From Mycolicibacterium sediminis (GTDB lineage Bacteria > Actinomycetota > Actinomycetes > Mycobacteriales > Mycobacteriaceae), in assembly GCF_010731735.1 (NCBI RefSeq), contig NZ_AP022588.1, positions 6,014,001 to 6,078,000 on the forward strand: a DNA stretch of 64,000 nucleotides, written 5' to 3'. How positions within the stretch are numbered: the stretch's first letter is position 1; every line of letters starts with the position of its first letter. The translations under genes were made by a program, and so were the position numbers. Positions 1-8,262 of the stretch are shown piece by piece. The notes under the pieces were generated by a model that was not told the origin of the DNA, did no database searches, and saw only the letters and a list, made by a program, of their open reading frames with translations.

Positions 1-129
1 GGCCCCGGGTCGGCGGCTCGCCGCGTTTCGCATCGGACAGTGCGGGCACCCGGCATGGCGGATCCGAACCGAGGGCTCACCGTTGCCACCCGAGGTGATC
101 CGCACCCCACCATCAGGAAAGGTCGGACC

Positions 130-273
130 GTGCCACGCGGACAGGGAATCTACGAGAACACCGACGAGCCCGACGGCGACGATCGCGGCGGAACCGTACA
201 GTCGGCCGACGACGTGGACACCAGCAAGGACACGCCCGACGTCGACACCGATCAGGGTGAACCCACCGACTGA
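130..273 (+). CDS. small acidic hypothetical protein (47 aa)
   Basis: A GTG start at 130 follows a good ribosome site (AGGAAAGG about 8 bases upstream) and gives a 47-residue, very hydrophilic protein that begins VPRGQGIYENTDEP and is rich in Asp, Thr and Glu. A longer in-frame start at 40 exists, but the Shine-Dalgarno supports 130. Short proteins starting PRGQGIY are, as I recall, common in mycobacteria and have no known function. No domain, membrane segment or signal peptide is visible. It lies 21 bases upstream of the DUF309 gene and may be cotranscribed with it. Confidence 0.6.
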   Translation: MPRGQGIYENTDEPDGDDRGGTVQSADDVDTSKDTPDVDTDQGEPTD

Positions 274-294
274 CGTCGGCGACGACGAGGTGAC

Positions 295-768
295 GTGACG
301 GAACGCGACAGGGACGACGAAGGGCGCGCACTCAACGCCCGCCCACGTGACGCCCTGGGCAGACCGCTCCCCCGCGGCGCTCAGGGCGTTCCCCGGATCC
401 CCGATGACCCCGACCCGGACCCCCGGCGGACGCTGGCGACCGCACAGCGACTGCTCGACGACGGCAACGCCTTCCACGCCCACGACGTGCTGGAAGCGGC
501 GTGGAAGGCGGCTACCGATGACGAGCGGTGGTTGTGGCGAGGTCTGGCACAGCTGGCGGTCGGCCTCACGCATGCGCAGCGGGGGAACCGTCGCGGTGCC
601 GCGGCCCTGCTACGTCGCGGTGCGGAGGGCATCGATCGCGGGGACGTACCTCACGGCGTCGACGCAGAAGGCCTGATCGCCCGTGCCCGCGCTCTGGCCG
701 ACGACCTGGACGACGGGCGGGATCCCCCGCCCGGGACGCTGCGGCTGACGCTCATCAAGAGCGCTTAG
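295..768 (+). CDS. DUF309 family protein
   Basis: A 157-residue protein starting at GTG 295. After a charged, disordered first 40 residues comes the DUF309 helical core: ALLDDGNAFHAHDVLE-like text (residues about 50-70) followed by WLWRGLAQLAVGLTHAQRGN (about 78-97). The H-x-H-x-x-x-E pattern in the first helix and the WxGLxQLAVGxxHxxRGN helix are what identify the family. Its biochemical role is unknown; the small all-helical fold resembles TPR-like scaffolds. It converges with the membrane protein gene at 772, leaving only three bases between them. Confidence 0.8.
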   Translation: MTERDRDDEGRALNARPRDALGRPLPRGAQGVPRIPDDPDPDPRRTLATAQRLLDDGNAFHAHDVLEAAWKAATDDERWLWRGLAQLAVGLTHAQRGNRRGAAALLRRGAEGIDRGDVPHGVDAEGLIARARALADDLDDGRDPPPGTLRLTLIKSA

Positions 769-771
769 CCG

Positions 772-1089
772 TCACCCCGCGATGCCCATGGCGGGCACGG
801 CCATGGCCACCATCGTCAGTGTGAGCAGGGACCATCCGGCACCGTGCCAGATGGGCCAGGTGCGCCCATGCCGCCAGTCGAGGTAGGTCTTGACGAAGGC
901 GCCGAGCGCGCCGACGAACAGCGTGGCGGGAGTCGCCACCGCCCACAGCAGGTCGTGTTGGTCGGACACCGCGTAGCCGACGAACACCGCCACCGCGACG
1001 GCGACCACGGCCGCGACGTAACCGATGGCCGAGCGGAGTGCGGCGGGGTCGTGCCACCGCTTCTCCACGTCGTTGAGGCTCGAGGTCAC
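772..1089 (-). CDS. small integral membrane protein, unknown function
   Basis: A 105-residue protein. The GTG start at 1089 has a strong ribosome site (GAGGAGAC) six bases upstream. Residues about 20-41 (IGYVAAVVAVAVAVFVGYAV), 50-66 and 86-104 are hydrophobic enough to cross the membrane, so three helices are likely, with the short N-terminus probably cytoplasmic. I do not recognise a named family. Nothing in the sequence shows catalytic residues. It faces the DUF309 gene tail to tail and has its own upstream region (1090-1286) shared with the MarR remnant on the other strand. Confidence 0.7.
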   Translation of the reverse strand: MTSSLNDVEKRWHDPAALRSAIGYVAAVVAVAVAVFVGYAVSDQHDLLWAVATPATLFVGALGAFVKTYLDWRHGRTWPIWHGAGWSLLTLTMVAMAVPAMGIAG

Positions 1090-1286
1090 GTGCGTCTCCT
1101 CTCGTCGGGATCGCTTACCGGCGTTCCCGGGATCGCGCTCGCAAAACTCGACGGTCGCTCATCCCACATCCGCGCTCATGGGGACTACCCGCCGGCAATT
1201 CGACGAATGCCTGTGAATCCGTCGGGTAGGCCGTCTTACCACCGCACGTACATCGAGCCGCACGGATCAGGAGAGGACGACGTCTG

Positions 1287-1771
1287 GTGGACCCATTGTT
1301 CGCCGATTCGGACGACCGTCGCCGAGACATGCGCGACGTGATCCTCGGCCTCCGAGCACTGGTCTTCGAAACCGACCGCCTCGCTCAGCGCTTCGCCGCC
1401 GATCATGGTTTGTCTGGCAGCGACTTCCGCGCACTACTCCACGTCGTCGACTCCGAGAACGTCGGCGATCCGCTGACCGCGAGCGATCTTCGCCATCGTC
1501 TCAACGTCTCCGCGGGTGCCGTCACCTACATCGTCGATCGTCTGGTTCGCGCGGGACACGTGCGCCGCGAGACCGACGCAAGGTGAATCTGCACTATTCG
1601 GAGTGCGGACATCGGTTGACGCAGAAGTACTTTCGCCCGATTGCCCAGCACTACCGAGGTGCCCTTGAGGGCGTACTGGACGCCGACCTGGAAGTCGCGA
1701 AACGCGTCCTGGAGACACTGGTCGAGGCGGCCCGCCCACTACCCGGCTGGGATGCGCAGGGGACGACCTAG
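1287..1771 (+). pseudogene. MarR-family transcriptional regulator, frameshifted
   Basis: Two reading frames join to make one MarR protein. The first (GTG 1287, ribosome site AGGAGAGG upstream) gives residues 1-99: N-terminal dimer helix, then LTASDLRHRLNVSAGAVTYI (winged-helix recognition helix) and VDRLVRAGHVRRETDAR, then a stop at 1584. The second frame, from about 1575, continues RKVNLHYSECGHRLTQKYF and the C-terminal dimer helices to 1771. The missing piece is the conserved wing text between RETD and RKV (usually xxDRRKV). A deletion of 13 bases restores both frame and motif. The protein is therefore probably nonfunctional, unless this is a sequencing error. Its tail overlaps the convergent HNH gene by four bases. 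Confidence 0.75.
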
Positions 1772-3636
1772 GCCGCGGTGCTGGTGGGTGGTGCTGGTGC
1801 GCCGGGTTCGTGGGTGTCGTTGTCGCCGTGCTCGTCTGGCGGATTGGGGTGTTCGATCGCGGTGTCCCCTGGCTGGTCGGCGGTGTCCAACCGCTGCCAC
1901 GGCTCTTCGAGTGCCTGGTTCTCCGCGTCACCATCTTCGGGACCCGGCGCTGATGGTGCGTCGTGCGCCAATGCGGGCTGGGCCGTGGCGCGTTCGCGCG
2001 TTGCGCGTGCGGCTTCGGCGGCCTGCCAGGCGGGGTCCACGGGCCACCACGGGATGGGCTCGCCGTGGGAGTCGGCGGTCGCGTCGTCGTGGTCGAGTCG
2101 CTCGTAGTCGGCGGGTTCGTCGGCGATTGAAGCAAGGTGTTCGGGCGGCCACGGTTCGGCGCGGTGCTGCTCGTCGGTGGTGGGGTTCGTCGCGGGGTCG
2201 GGAGCCGTGACTGCCGCGTCGTCGGCGCCGGCCGTCGGCGTGGGTGGTTGCCACTCGGGTGGTTGCCAGGCGTCCTGTGGTGGTGGGCGCAGTGTTTCGG
2301 GGTGGTGGTAGTCGTTGGTGCGTGTTTGTCCGGTGTCGAGGCCCGGTGGGGGGATCCATTCGACGTGGTGGGTGTCGGTGAGGCGGGTGGTCCAGCCGCC
2401 GGGGCCGACGGCGCGGTTGTCGGGTCCGCAGGCGAGGGTGAGGTCGTCGACGTTGGTGTCCCCACCATTGCTCCAGTCGGCGGCGGCGTGGTGGACCTGG
2501 GTGCGGTAGGCGGGGACGGTGCAGCCGGGTTTGGTGCAACCCCCGTCGCGGGCGATCAGGGCGAGGCGTTGGGCGACGGAGGCGGTGCGGCGGGTGCGGA
2601 ACAGGTCCAGGACCGCGCCGGTGGCGTCGTCGAACACGGCGAGGTAGTTGGTGGCATCCTTTCGTGCGGCCAGGTTGAGGACGTCGGCGACGGGGATGAG
2701 GGTGCCGCCGCCGGTGACGCCGATCCCCGCCCGGGTGGCCAACTCCTGCAGGGTGGTGCGGACGATGATGGTGGTGGGTAGGCCGCCGTGCTGGCCGCGT
2801 TCTGTCTTGTCCAGGGCCATCCGGCCGATGTATTCGAATGCGTCGTGACGGCGCTGTTCGAGGGTGCGTAGGTCGCCGTCGATCTGGTCTTGGGTGGGGG
2901 TGCCGGTGGTGCAGGGGTGCTCGTCGGCGGGGTTGCACATCCCTCGGGCGGAGAACCGGGCGTCGAGGGCTTCCCACACGGCGTACGCCGACGGGGTGAG
3001 GTTGCCCTTCACCCCGGTCATGGCGTCGTCCTGCTGGCGGCCGAAGACGAGGCTGCGGCGGCGGGCGCGTTCGGTGTCGTCGGGGGCGGGGCCGTCCTGG
3101 TCGAGGAGGAACACCGTGCGGCGGGCGAGGTTCTCCAGTTCGGTGGGCCCGCAGCCCACGGCGTGGCGGACCCAGTCGACTTCGATCTGGTCGCGGGTCG
3201 CGCCGTCCACCCAGCCGGGAACCTTCTTGAATTGTGTGCGGATCACGGTGACGTGTTCGCCGGTGATGAGTCCCAGCCGTTGCGCGGCGGCGGTCGCCGC
3301 CAACCGAGGCGCCATCGGTTCCCCGGTCAGGGACTGGCGGGGGCCGAGGTGGTCGGCGTCGGTGAGCCGGCGCCCGGCCTCGGCGGTGGACAGGCGGTAC
3401 CGGGTCGCCAGGACGTCGCGCCAGGACTTCGCCCCCAACTCCGCCGGGGTGGTCTCGGCGCGCAGGCGGGCCAGGATCCGGTGGTCCTGGGTGGGGAGTT
3501 GGCAGCCCAGGGTCTGCAGCCGGTCGAGGACCTGAAGCAGTTGAGGGCTGGTGAGGGTGTCGAGGTCGCAGCGATCGAAGGTGTCGTAGGCGTCGCACAG
3601 CGCGGTGAGCGCTGCGAGGACCTCGTCGACCGACAT
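1768..3636 (-). CDS. 13E12 repeat family protein, DUF222 and HNH endonuclease domain
   Basis: A 622-residue protein. Residues about 10-340 are the DUF222 region typical of the mycobacterial 13E12 family. Residues about 355-410 are an HNH nuclease: LALIARDGGCTKPGC, VHHAAADWSNGG and TLACGPDNR hold zinc cysteines C367, C372 and C403 and the catalytic histidines H382/H383. The last 200 residues are acidic, Pro-rich and probably disordered. These proteins are scattered, multi-copy genes in mycobacteria; in M. tuberculosis several are LexA-controlled, and a 13E12 copy is the attachment site of prophage phiRv1. A perfect LexA box sits four bases before the ATG, so DNA-damage induction is expected. 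The true function of the family is unknown. Confidence 0.88.
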   Translation of the reverse strand: MSVDEVLAALTALCDAYDTFDRCDLDTLTSPQLLQVLDRLQTLGCQLPTQDHRILARLRAETTPAELGAKSWRDVLATRYRLSTAEAGRRLTDADHLGPRQSLTGEPMAPRLAATAAAQRLGLITGEHVTVIRTQFKKVPGWVDGATRDQIEVDWVRHAVGCGPTELENLARRTVFLLDQDGPAPDDTERARRRSLVFGRQQDDAMTGVKGNLTPSAYAVWEALDARFSARGMCNPADEHPCTTGTPTQDQIDGDLRTLEQRRHDAFEYIGRMALDKTERGQHGGLPTTIIVRTTLQELATRAGIGVTGGGTLIPVADVLNLAARKDATNYLAVFDDATGAVLDLFRTRRTASVAQRLALIARDGGCTKPGCTVPAYRTQVHHAAADWSNGGDTNVDDLTLACGPDNRAVGPGGWTTRLTDTHHVEWIPPPGLDTGQTRTNDYHHPETLRPPPQDAWQPPEWQPPTPTAGADDAAVTAPDPATNPTTDEQHRAEPWPPEHLASIADEPADYERLDHDDATADSHGEPIPWWPVDPAWQAAEAARATRERATAQPALAHDAPSAPGPEDGDAENQALEEPWQRLDTADQPGDTAIEHPNPPDEHGDNDTHEPGAPAPPTSTAA

Positions 3637-3639
3637 GTA

Positions 3640-3655
3640 TCGAACATACGTTCGA
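3640..3655. promoter_or_regulatory. LexA binding site (SOS box)
   Basis: TCGAACATACGTTCGA is a perfect match to the mycobacterial SOS-box form TCGAAC-N4-GTTCGA. It ends four bases upstream of the ATG of the HNH gene, so bound LexA would cover the promoter or leader. Confidence 0.92.
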
Positions 3656-3806
3656 ACACAGCGGGTTTCAAGGGCTGGAGCCTAAGGAAATCCGAAGAAT
3701 TCATGGCGCGGTGTGACCACTGGAACACAAGCGACGCAACAGAACTCGAGTGGCCAGTGGTGTCAATCCAGCGTTTGGATTCCGATACCTCGAAGCCGTG
3801 AATCAG

Positions 3807-4469
3807 TCACGCCACCGACTCCGCGGCGAGCACCACGGCGAGGTCCGGAAGTTCGCGCTCGCACACCTCCTGCGCCTGCTCCGCGGTCATGCCGAACAGC
3901 ACCAGGACATCCCGCGTGACGGCATCGGTGTCGCGGGCGTCGTCGCGGTCTGGTTGCGCGCGAAGGAGATTGCCCAATCCGAGCAGTGCGCCGCCGGCCA
4001 CCGCCAGTGCGAGTTCGGGATCCTCCACGCGGAACCGACCGGCGGCCACGCCCGCGACGATGTCCCGCAGCGCCCGAGGCGCGAGTCCACGATCGGACAG
4101 CAGCAGCGACATCCCGTTCGCCAGCAGGATCTGACTCTCCTGCGGGCGTCGACGAAAGAGCCTGCCTGTCAGGCGAAAACACGTCGCGAAGGTCTCCGCA
4201 GGATCATCGATGGATGCCGTGAACTCGTCCAGGATCGCGCCGTGACCGTCGAGGACGTCGGTGACGGCGGCCTCGAACAACTGTTCCTTGCTGTCGAAGT
4301 GGTTGTAGAAGGAACCCATGCCGACGTCCGCCGCCTGCGTGATCTCGAGCACCGGCGCATTGAGCTTTCCCTCGGCGATGAACGCCTGGGCGGCCTTGAC
4401 TAGCGCCGCCCTGGTGCGTTGCTTGCGACGTTGCAGGCGACTGACGGGACCCTGTGCCTCATCGGACAT
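3807..4469 (-). CDS. TetR-family transcriptional regulator
   Basis: A 220-residue regulator. I start it at ATG 4469 because GGGGAGGA lies just upstream; an in-frame start at 4538 would add 23 residues without support. The N-terminal helix-turn-helix reads RTRAALVKAAQAFIAEG, then ITQAADVGMGSFYNHFDSKEQLFEAA (about 40-65), a classic TetR recognition helix with the YxHFxSKEQL signature. The rest is the all-helical ligand-binding and dimer domain. It is transcribed divergently from the dioxygenase-to-P450 operon with 143 bases between them, and is the obvious candidate repressor of that operon and itself; the inducer is probably a pathway substrate or intermediate. Confidence 0.88.
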   Translation of the reverse strand: MSDEAQGPVSRLQRRKQRTRAALVKAAQAFIAEGKLNAPVLEITQAADVGMGSFYNHFDSKEQLFEAAVTDVLDGHGAILDEFTASIDDPAETFATCFRLTGRLFRRRPQESQILLANGMSLLLSDRGLAPRALRDIVAGVAAGRFRVEDPELALAVAGGALLGLGNLLRAQPDRDDARDTDAVTRDVLVLFGMTAEQAQEVCERELPDLAVVLAAESVA

Positions 4470-4527
4470 CGGCGTCCTCCCCTTCGTCGGAACCGATCGA
4501 GCATAACAACGCGACCTCACTTCTGAG

Positions 4528-4582
4528 GATTTCGTCAACTACCTTGACTGAGGATATCCGCATATGTGACGATTTCGTCAAC
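4528..4582. promoter_or_regulatory. direct repeats in the TetR/dioxygenase divergent promoter
   Basis: GATTTCGTCAAC occurs twice, at 4528-4539 and 4571-4582, in the same orientation 43 bases apart, with the small palindrome GGATATCC between them. On the minus strand each copy contains TTGACG, a possible -35 element. These are the best candidate operator and promoter elements in the divergent gap; which part is operator cannot be read from the sequence. Confidence 0.5.
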
Positions 4583-4612
4583 AAAGTTTCGCCCGACGGC
4601 TAGGAGGCGCGA

Positions 4613-5767
4613 ATGAGTGAGACCACGGCACACCACGGTGAGACGCGAACCGACGTCCACCACGGCATGCACGCCGAGGACGGCGCACGGCGCGGGGAGC
4701 ACCCGGGACGCAGCCGCAACCCGATCATCAAGGTCGCCGACATCGCGTGGCTCGAGTTCGAGAAGCCCGATCTGATGCGCGCGGAGGCGTTCGCCCGGGC
4801 ATTCGGCTTCCAGGTGGCGCTCCGGACGCCCAGCGAGGTACACCTACGCGGAACCGGTTCGGGTGCACCGTGCGTGGTGCTGCGGCAGGGCGCGCGCAGC
4901 CGTTTCGCCGGCGTCGCGTTCCGAGCCCACAGCGAGGTCGACGTGCTCCGTCTCGCCGACCGCACGGGCGTACCGGCATCGGCGCTGCCCGAGTCGATGG
5001 ACGGCCTCGGCGTCGCGCTCACCGACCCCAGCGGCATCCCCGTTCGCATCGTCTCGGGCATGCACGAGCTACCCGCCCTGCCTCCGCAGGAACCGTTGCC
5101 GCTGAACACGGGTCGCGACGTGCGCAGGGTGAACCTGACCCAGCGCCCGCTGCGCGTTCCCGCACGGGTGCAGCGCCTCGGGCACGTCGTCCTCCAATCG
5201 ACGACCTACCTCGACACCCTCAACTGGTACCTCGACCACCTAGGGATGATCGTCAGCGACTTCCTCTACTTCCCCGGTCAGCGTCACCGCGGGCCGGCCA
5301 TGAGCTTCATCCGCTGCGACCTCGGCGACACGCCTGCCGATCACCACTCACTCGCGCTCGCGCTGGGGCCCGCCAACCGGTACGTGCACTCCGCCTACCA
5401 GGTGTCGGATCTCGACGCCCTGGCCGCGGGCGGCGAGTACCTCCTCGAACGGGGCTACTTCCGGTCGTGGGGCATCGGGCGGCACATCCAGGGCAGCCAG
5501 CTGTTCGACTACTGGCGCGACCCGGACGGCTTCCTCGTCGAACACTTCGCCGACGGCGATCTGTTCGACTCGTCCCTCGAACCGGGCTGGGCCCCGTTCA
5601 CCGCCTCGGGGCTCGCTCAGTGGGGCCCGCCCGTCAGCGCCGACTTCCTGGGCACCAGCCCCAGATCCGCACGGCGCGAGGCCATGTCGATGCTGACCGC
5701 CCTCCGCTCCGACAACGAATTCGACGTCAACCGCCTCATCGGCCTACTGAAGGTAGCGAAGTCATGA
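4613..5767 (+). CDS. VOC-superfamily extradiol-type ring-cleavage dioxygenase
   Basis: A 384-residue protein with two vicinal-oxygen-chelate modules (about 40-150 and 185-312) after a His-rich, probably disordered leader. The second module carries a complete metal triad: H191 in RLGHVVLQS, H244/H245 in ADHHSLALA and E310 in DGFLVEHF, as in 2,3-dihydroxybiphenyl and catechol 2,3-dioxygenases. It would bind Fe(II) (or Mn(II)) and insert O2 into a catechol-type ring. It starts a tight operon: its stop overlaps the start of the FAH-family gene (ATGA). The N-terminal extension is longer than in classical enzymes. The substrate is not evident. Confidence 0.85.
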   Translation: MSETTAHHGETRTDVHHGMHAEDGARRGEHPGRSRNPIIKVADIAWLEFEKPDLMRAEAFARAFGFQVALRTPSEVHLRGTGSGAPCVVLRQGARSRFAGVAFRAHSEVDVLRLADRTGVPASALPESMDGLGVALTDPSGIPVRIVSGMHELPALPPQEPLPLNTGRDVRRVNLTQRPLRVPARVQRLGHVVLQSTTYLDTLNWYLDHLGMIVSDFLYFPGQRHRGPAMSFIRCDLGDTPADHHSLALALGPANRYVHSAYQVSDLDALAAGGEYLLERGYFRSWGIGRHIQGSQLFDYWRDPDGFLVEHFADGDLFDSSLEPGWAPFTASGLAQWGPPVSADFLGTSPRSARREAMSMLTALRSDNEFDVNRLIGLLKVAKS

Positions 5768-6702
5768 CAACGTCCATCCTCCGCTCGGCCGACACCTGGT
5801 GGGTCCAGACCGCCGACGGCGCACACCGCATCGACACCCCCGCAGCTACGACGGGTGAACTGCTGGCAGACCGGTCCGCCATCGCCGCGGCGGCGGCAGG
5901 CGGGGACACCGTGCCGGTCGACCAGCTGACCCTGGTCTCGCCGGTCACGAGGCCCTGCCGCGTGGTGGCGCAGATGACCAACTTCGAATCCCACGTCAAG
6001 GACGCGGGCATGAACCCGGCAACGGTGCCGCTGACCTTCTTCCGGAAGGCGTCCGCATCCATCAGCGGCCCGTTCGACGACGTCGTCAAACCCAGCCACG
6101 TCCGACTCCTCGACTACGAGATCGAGATCGGCCTGGTGATCGGCCGTGACGTTGCCGTCGGCACGTCGATCACCGACGCGAACCTCGCGGACGTCGTCGC
6201 CGGTTTGGTGATCACGAACGACGTTTCGGCTCGCGACGTCCAACTCCCCCAGACGCAGTTCTACGAGGCCAAGTCCTACCCCACCTTCACCCCGGTGGGA
6301 CCCGCGCTGGTGCTGCTCGACGCCGGCGAACTCGCGCGCTTCGGTAATCTGCGCCTGCGCCTTTCGGTGAACGGCGACGAACGCCAGAACGCACTGGTCG
6401 AGGGCGACATGCTCTATCGGCCGCTAGAGGCTCTGCAGGCTTTGATCCGGTTCCAGGATCTCGCCCCCGGCGACCTCGTGCTCACCGGCACGCCGGTCGG
6501 CACCGCCCTGAGCGCACCACCCAAGCCGATCGAGATCATCGGAAGCCTGTTGCCGCCGGCGCTGAAGTGGAAGGCGTTCTTCAGGGCGCAGGCCAAGAAC
6601 CCGAAGTACCTGCGGCACGGCGACGTGATCGATGCCTCCGTCGCGACCGACGACGGCGCCGTCGACCTCGGCGCGCAACGTCTCCACGTGCGCTACGAGT
6701 AG
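5764..6702 (+). CDS. fumarylacetoacetate hydrolase family protein
   Basis: A 312-residue protein starting at ATG 5764, which overlaps the upstream stop by four bases. The frame is open far upstream but the overlap fixes the start. Core motifs are LLDYEIEIGLVIGRDV with metal ligands E119 and E121, and VAGLVITNDVSARDVQ with D153, followed by GPFTPVGP-like and GDLVLTGTPVG text. The family hydrolyses, isomerises or decarboxylates acylpyruvate-like products such as those made by meta-cleavage of catechols. Placed directly after an extradiol dioxygenase, it most likely processes the ring-opened product. Confidence 0.87.
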   Translation: MTTSILRSADTWWVQTADGAHRIDTPAATTGELLADRSAIAAAAAGGDTVPVDQLTLVSPVTRPCRVVAQMTNFESHVKDAGMNPATVPLTFFRKASASISGPFDDVVKPSHVRLLDYEIEIGLVIGRDVAVGTSITDANLADVVAGLVITNDVSARDVQLPQTQFYEAKSYPTFTPVGPALVLLDAGELARFGNLRLRLSVNGDERQNALVEGDMLYRPLEALQALIRFQDLAPGDLVLTGTPVGTALSAPPKPIEIIGSLLPPALKWKAFFRAQAKNPKYLRHGDVIDASVATDDGAVDLGAQRLHVRYE

Positions 6703-6711
6703 CGGACCGTC

Positions 6712-8262
6712 ATGTCGGACCTCGTGGACGACGGGCACGTGCCGGTCGTCGTGGTCGGCGCCGGTCCGACCGGCATCACCGTCGCGACACTGCTCGCCCA
6801 GTACGGCATCGAGACCCTGGTCCTCGACAAGTGGCCCGGCGTCTACCGTCAGCCCCGCGCCGTACACATGGACGACGAGGTGGTGCGCATCGTCGCCCGC
6901 CTCGGTCTCGCAGACCGCTTCGCAGCCATCTCGCGGCCCGCTCTCGGCCTGCGCCTGATCGACGGCAAGTTCGACGTGCTGGCCGAGTTCCGACGCGATC
7001 CGTCGCTGAGCGACAACGGCTTCCCGCGGGCCAACATGTTCGACCAACCGGAGTTCGAGGCGCTGCTGCGTGCCAATCTCGCCCACCACCCCGAGGTGCG
7101 CCTGCGCGGCGACGTCGAGGTGACCGGCGTCGTCGCCGGCGCCGGCGGAGCGATCCGTGTCACGGCGGTCGACCGCGTCGACGGCAGCGCCATCTCGCTC
7201 ACCGCCGACTACGTCCTGGGGTGCGACGGTGCCAACAGCACCGTCCGCCGCGACATCGGATCCACCATGCGCGCGTTGCACTTCGAGCAGCGCTGGCTCG
7301 TCGTCGACGTCGCGTCGGATGCCGACCTCGGGCAGTGGGAGGGCGTGCACCAGCTGTGCGACCCCCACCGCGCGGGCACCTACATGCGCATCGGAGCGAA
7401 CCGGTACCGCTGGGAATTCCGCCTGCTGCCGGGCGAATCGGCGTCGGACTTCGACTCGATCTCGGCGCTGCGCCCGCTCATCGCACCGTGGACCGGGCAG
7501 GTCGCCGACGGCGATCTCCACGTCCTCCGGGTCACCGATTACACGTTTCGTGCGCAACTCGCCGATCGCTGGCGCAGCGGCGGCGTGTTCCTCCTCGGCG
7601 ACGCGGCCCACCTGACCCCGCCGTTCATCGGACAGGGCCTCGGGGCCGGGCTCCGCGATGCCATGAACCTGGCCTGGAAGCTCGCCGGAGTGCTGACGAC
7701 GGAGCTGCCGCCCTCGATTCTCGATACTTACGAGAAGGAGCGGAAGCCGCACGCCCGCAGCATGATCCGTCTCGCCCGCAACGTAGGCCAGGCGATGACG
7801 TCCGGCGGCACGGTCGGCGATCTGGCGCGGCGCGTCCTGGTCCCGCGACTGCACCTGCTGCCCGGACTCGGCGCGAAGGTGCTCGACTCCACGACGCCTG
7901 CGCTGCACCGGTCCACCCTGGTCCGGCGACGTCGGGCCGCGGCCGGTCTGGCCGGCCGACTGTGCCCCAACCCCGTCGTCGACGGCGGCGCCCGTCTCGA
8001 CGACCTCCTGGGCACCGGTTTCGCGGTCATCACCACCGAATCACTCACGGCGAGCCAACTCGAGCGCGTCACTCGCAGGGACGCCCTGGTCCACGTCGAC
8101 GACCCGGGAACCGAACTCGCCGAGTGGCTCCGACGGGGGCGGGCCCGTGCCGCGCTCGTCCGGCCGGACCGGACGGTGCTCCGCGCCGGACGCGACGTGG
8201 CCGCGGTGTGCGACGACCTCGACCACCTGCGCGCCCCCTCGACCTCCAGGAGTATCCGATGA
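6712..8262 (+). CDS. FAD-dependent aromatic monooxygenase (MhpA/PheA-type)
   Basis: A 516-residue class A flavoprotein hydroxylase. Dinucleotide fold at residues about 8-38 (VVVGAGPTGITVATLLAQYG ending in D), the second FAD/NADPH motif DYVLGCDGANSTVRR (about 165-180), and the FAD ribityl motif GVFLLGDAAHLTPPFIGQGL (about 290-310). The C-terminal 100 residues look like the thioredoxin-like domain of 3-(3-hydroxyphenyl)propionate hydroxylases. It would add a hydroxyl group ortho to a phenolic hydroxyl, giving the catechol that the neighbouring dioxygenase cleaves. Nine bases separate it from the FAH gene; its stop overlaps the P450 start. Confidence 0.88.
   Translation: MSDLVDDGHVPVVVVGAGPTGITVATLLAQYGIETLVLDKWPGVYRQPRAVHMDDEVVRIVARLGLADRFAAISRPALGLRLIDGKFDVLAEFRRDPSLSDNGFPRANMFDQPEFEALLRANLAHHPEVRLRGDVEVTGVVAGAGGAIRVTAVDRVDGSAISLTADYVLGCDGANSTVRRDIGSTMRALHFEQRWLVVDVASDADLGQWEGVHQLCDPHRAGTYMRIGANRYRWEFRLLPGESASDFDSISALRPLIAPWTGQVADGDLHVLRVTDYTFRAQLADRWRSGGVFLLGDAAHLTPPFIGQGLGAGLRDAMNLAWKLAGVLTTELPPSILDTYEKERKPHARSMIRLARNVGQAMTSGGTVGDLARRVLVPRLHLLPGLGAKVLDSTTPALHRSTLVRRRRAAAGLAGRLCPNPVVDGGARLDDLLGTGFAVITTESLTASQLERVTRRDALVHVDDPGTELAEWLRRGRARAALVRPDRTVLRAGRDVAAVCDDLDHLRAPSTSRSIR

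Noticed and set aside
1768..3636. The HNH protein as a transposase or intein
   Set aside because: No terminal inverted repeats, target duplication or splicing motifs; the DUF222 domain fits the 13E12 family.
4747..5763. Long open frame in front of the FAH-family gene, fused in frame to it
   Set aside because: This part is a shifted reading of the dioxygenase gene, Arg/Pro-rich and without domains; the ATGA overlap fixes the real start at 5764.
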